15,625 bases of DNA from positions 1-15,625 of the forward strand of contig CAMPJH010000019.1 of the NCBI GenBank assembly GCA_946886845.1, written 5' to 3'. The DNA comes from an uncultured Sphingomonas sp. (GTDB lineage: Bacteria; Pseudomonadota; Alphaproteobacteria; Sphingomonadales; Sphingomonadaceae). Positions 15,174-15,625 of the stretch are shown one piece after another (position 1 is the stretch's first letter; each line of letters begins with the position of its first letter). The notes below the pieces were generated by a model that did no database searches, was not told the origin of the DNA, and worked only from the letters and a program-made list of their open reading frames with translations. A program made the translations under genes and the position numbers.

Positions 15174-15625
15174 ATGCACGGGCGAATCACGCCATCGGCG
15201 GGCAACGGCAGCGGCCATCGCGAGCGGCTTCGACGGCGGCTGTTCGACGGCGGCGGCAAGGCGCTGCTCGACCATGAGCTGGTCGAATATCTGCTGGCAC
15301 TGGCGATTCCACGGCGTGACACCAAGGATCAGGCCAAGGAGCTGATAGCCAAGTTTGGCGGCATTGGCCCTTTGCTCTCGGCAAGCGCCGAAACGCTGCG
15401 GCGCGAGGGGCTGAGCGAATCGGTGATCGGGGCGCTGAAGATCGCCGAAGCGACATCGCTGCGGCTGCTCGAGACCCGCGCCGAGGGAGCGCCGGTGCTG
15501 TCGAGCTGGGAAGCCCTGTGCGACTACCTCCACGCGGCGATGGCCCATTCGCGCACCGAGCAGGTGCGAGTGCTGTTCCTCAACGCCAAGAACATGCTGA
15601 TCGCCAATGAGGCGATGTGGAACGG
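15174..15625 (+). CDS. radC: RadC-family JAB-domain protein (N-terminal part, cut by window edge)
   Basis: The first 150 residues of a RadC protein; the C-terminal part lies beyond the window. Seen are the N-terminal basic GHRERLRRRLFDGGGKALLDHELVEYLL (about 14-41), the helix-hairpin-helix-like region with A-K-F-G-G-I-G-P-L-L (60-69), and the start of the JAB metalloprotease-like domain (HSRTEQVRVLFLNAKNMLI). The metal-binding H-x-H-x-x-x-G-D site would be downstream and cannot be checked. Despite the name, a role in DNA repair is unproven. The ATG at 15174 has GGGAG upstream; an in-frame ATG at 15138 would add 12 residues. It diverges from ydbH across 119 bases that hold a small GTTG-GGG-CAAC inverted repeat and nothing else clear. 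Confidence 0.93.
   Translation, partial: MHGRITPSAGNGSGHRERLRRRLFDGGGKALLDHELVEYLLALAIPRRDTKDQAKELIAKFGGIGPLLSASAETLRREGLSESVIGALKIAEATSLRLLETRAEGAPVLSSWEALCDYLHAAMAHSRTEQVRVLFLNAKNMLIANEAMWN

Noticed and set aside
14047..15345. 432-residue open frame antisense to ydbH
   Set aside because: Composition (Arg, Ala, Asp, Pro rich) fits an antisense shadow; it has no recognisable domain and also overlaps the radC start.
1..15625. tRNA, rRNA, CRISPR, insertion sequences or prophage remnants
   Set aside because: No clover-leaf-like sequences, repeat-spacer patterns, transposase-like products or long repeats were seen; nearly all bases belong to ordinary chromosomal genes.

Overview
The window reads as a stretch of chromosome from a GC-rich alphaproteobacterium, most likely of the Sphingomonadales. 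Reasons (inference from content): an F0-only ATP synthase operon in the order I-a-c-b'-b with the F1 genes elsewhere, a GGAAC-N17-CGTT motif typical of the alphaproteobacterial general stress sigma factor EcfG, and uniformly high GC. There are no mobile elements, RNA genes, CRISPR arrays or islands of different base composition.

Left part (1-7312): phenylacetate catabolism. A minus-strand run paaA-paaB-paaC-paaE (paaE cut by the window edge) encodes the phenylacetyl-CoA epoxidase. The genes overlap by 1-4 bases, and paaD is missing from its usual place between paaC and paaE. Next come, on alternating strands, an HdeD-type membrane protein (+), the PaaI thioesterase (-), the PaaG epoxide isomerase (+), a threonine/serine-dehydratase-like PLP enzyme (-), and the bifunctional ring-opening enzyme PaaZ (+). 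Together PaaABCE, PaaG and PaaZ cover ring epoxidation, isomerisation to the oxepin, and ring cleavage/oxidation. PaaI would rescue CoA from dead-end intermediates. The ligase PaaK, the beta-oxidation enzymes PaaF/H/J, PaaD and a regulator are not in the window.

Middle part (7313-10294): a small two-CBS-domain protein with an EcfG-like stress promoter, then convergently the F0 operon atpI-atpB-atpE-atpF'-atpF (minus strand), with a good sigma70-like promoter ahead of atpI.

Right part (10456-15625): a secreted DUF4163/DUF3298 protein (+), then the envelope operon ydbH-ynbE-ydbL (minus strand; AsmA-like inner-membrane bridge, outer-membrane lipoprotein and periplasmic partner), and the start of radC (+), cut by the window edge.

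The whole window is very compact. All four convergent gene pairs have stop codons that overlap, abut or lie 3 bp apart, leaving no room for ordinary hairpin terminators. No intergenic stretch exceeds 300 bases; the longest are 10295-10455, 2341-2462 and 15055-15173. I saw no wholly new multi-gene system. The points most worth a second look are the missing paaD, the EcfG-type promoter, the odd PLP enzyme inside the paa locus, and the shared-stop convergent junctions.
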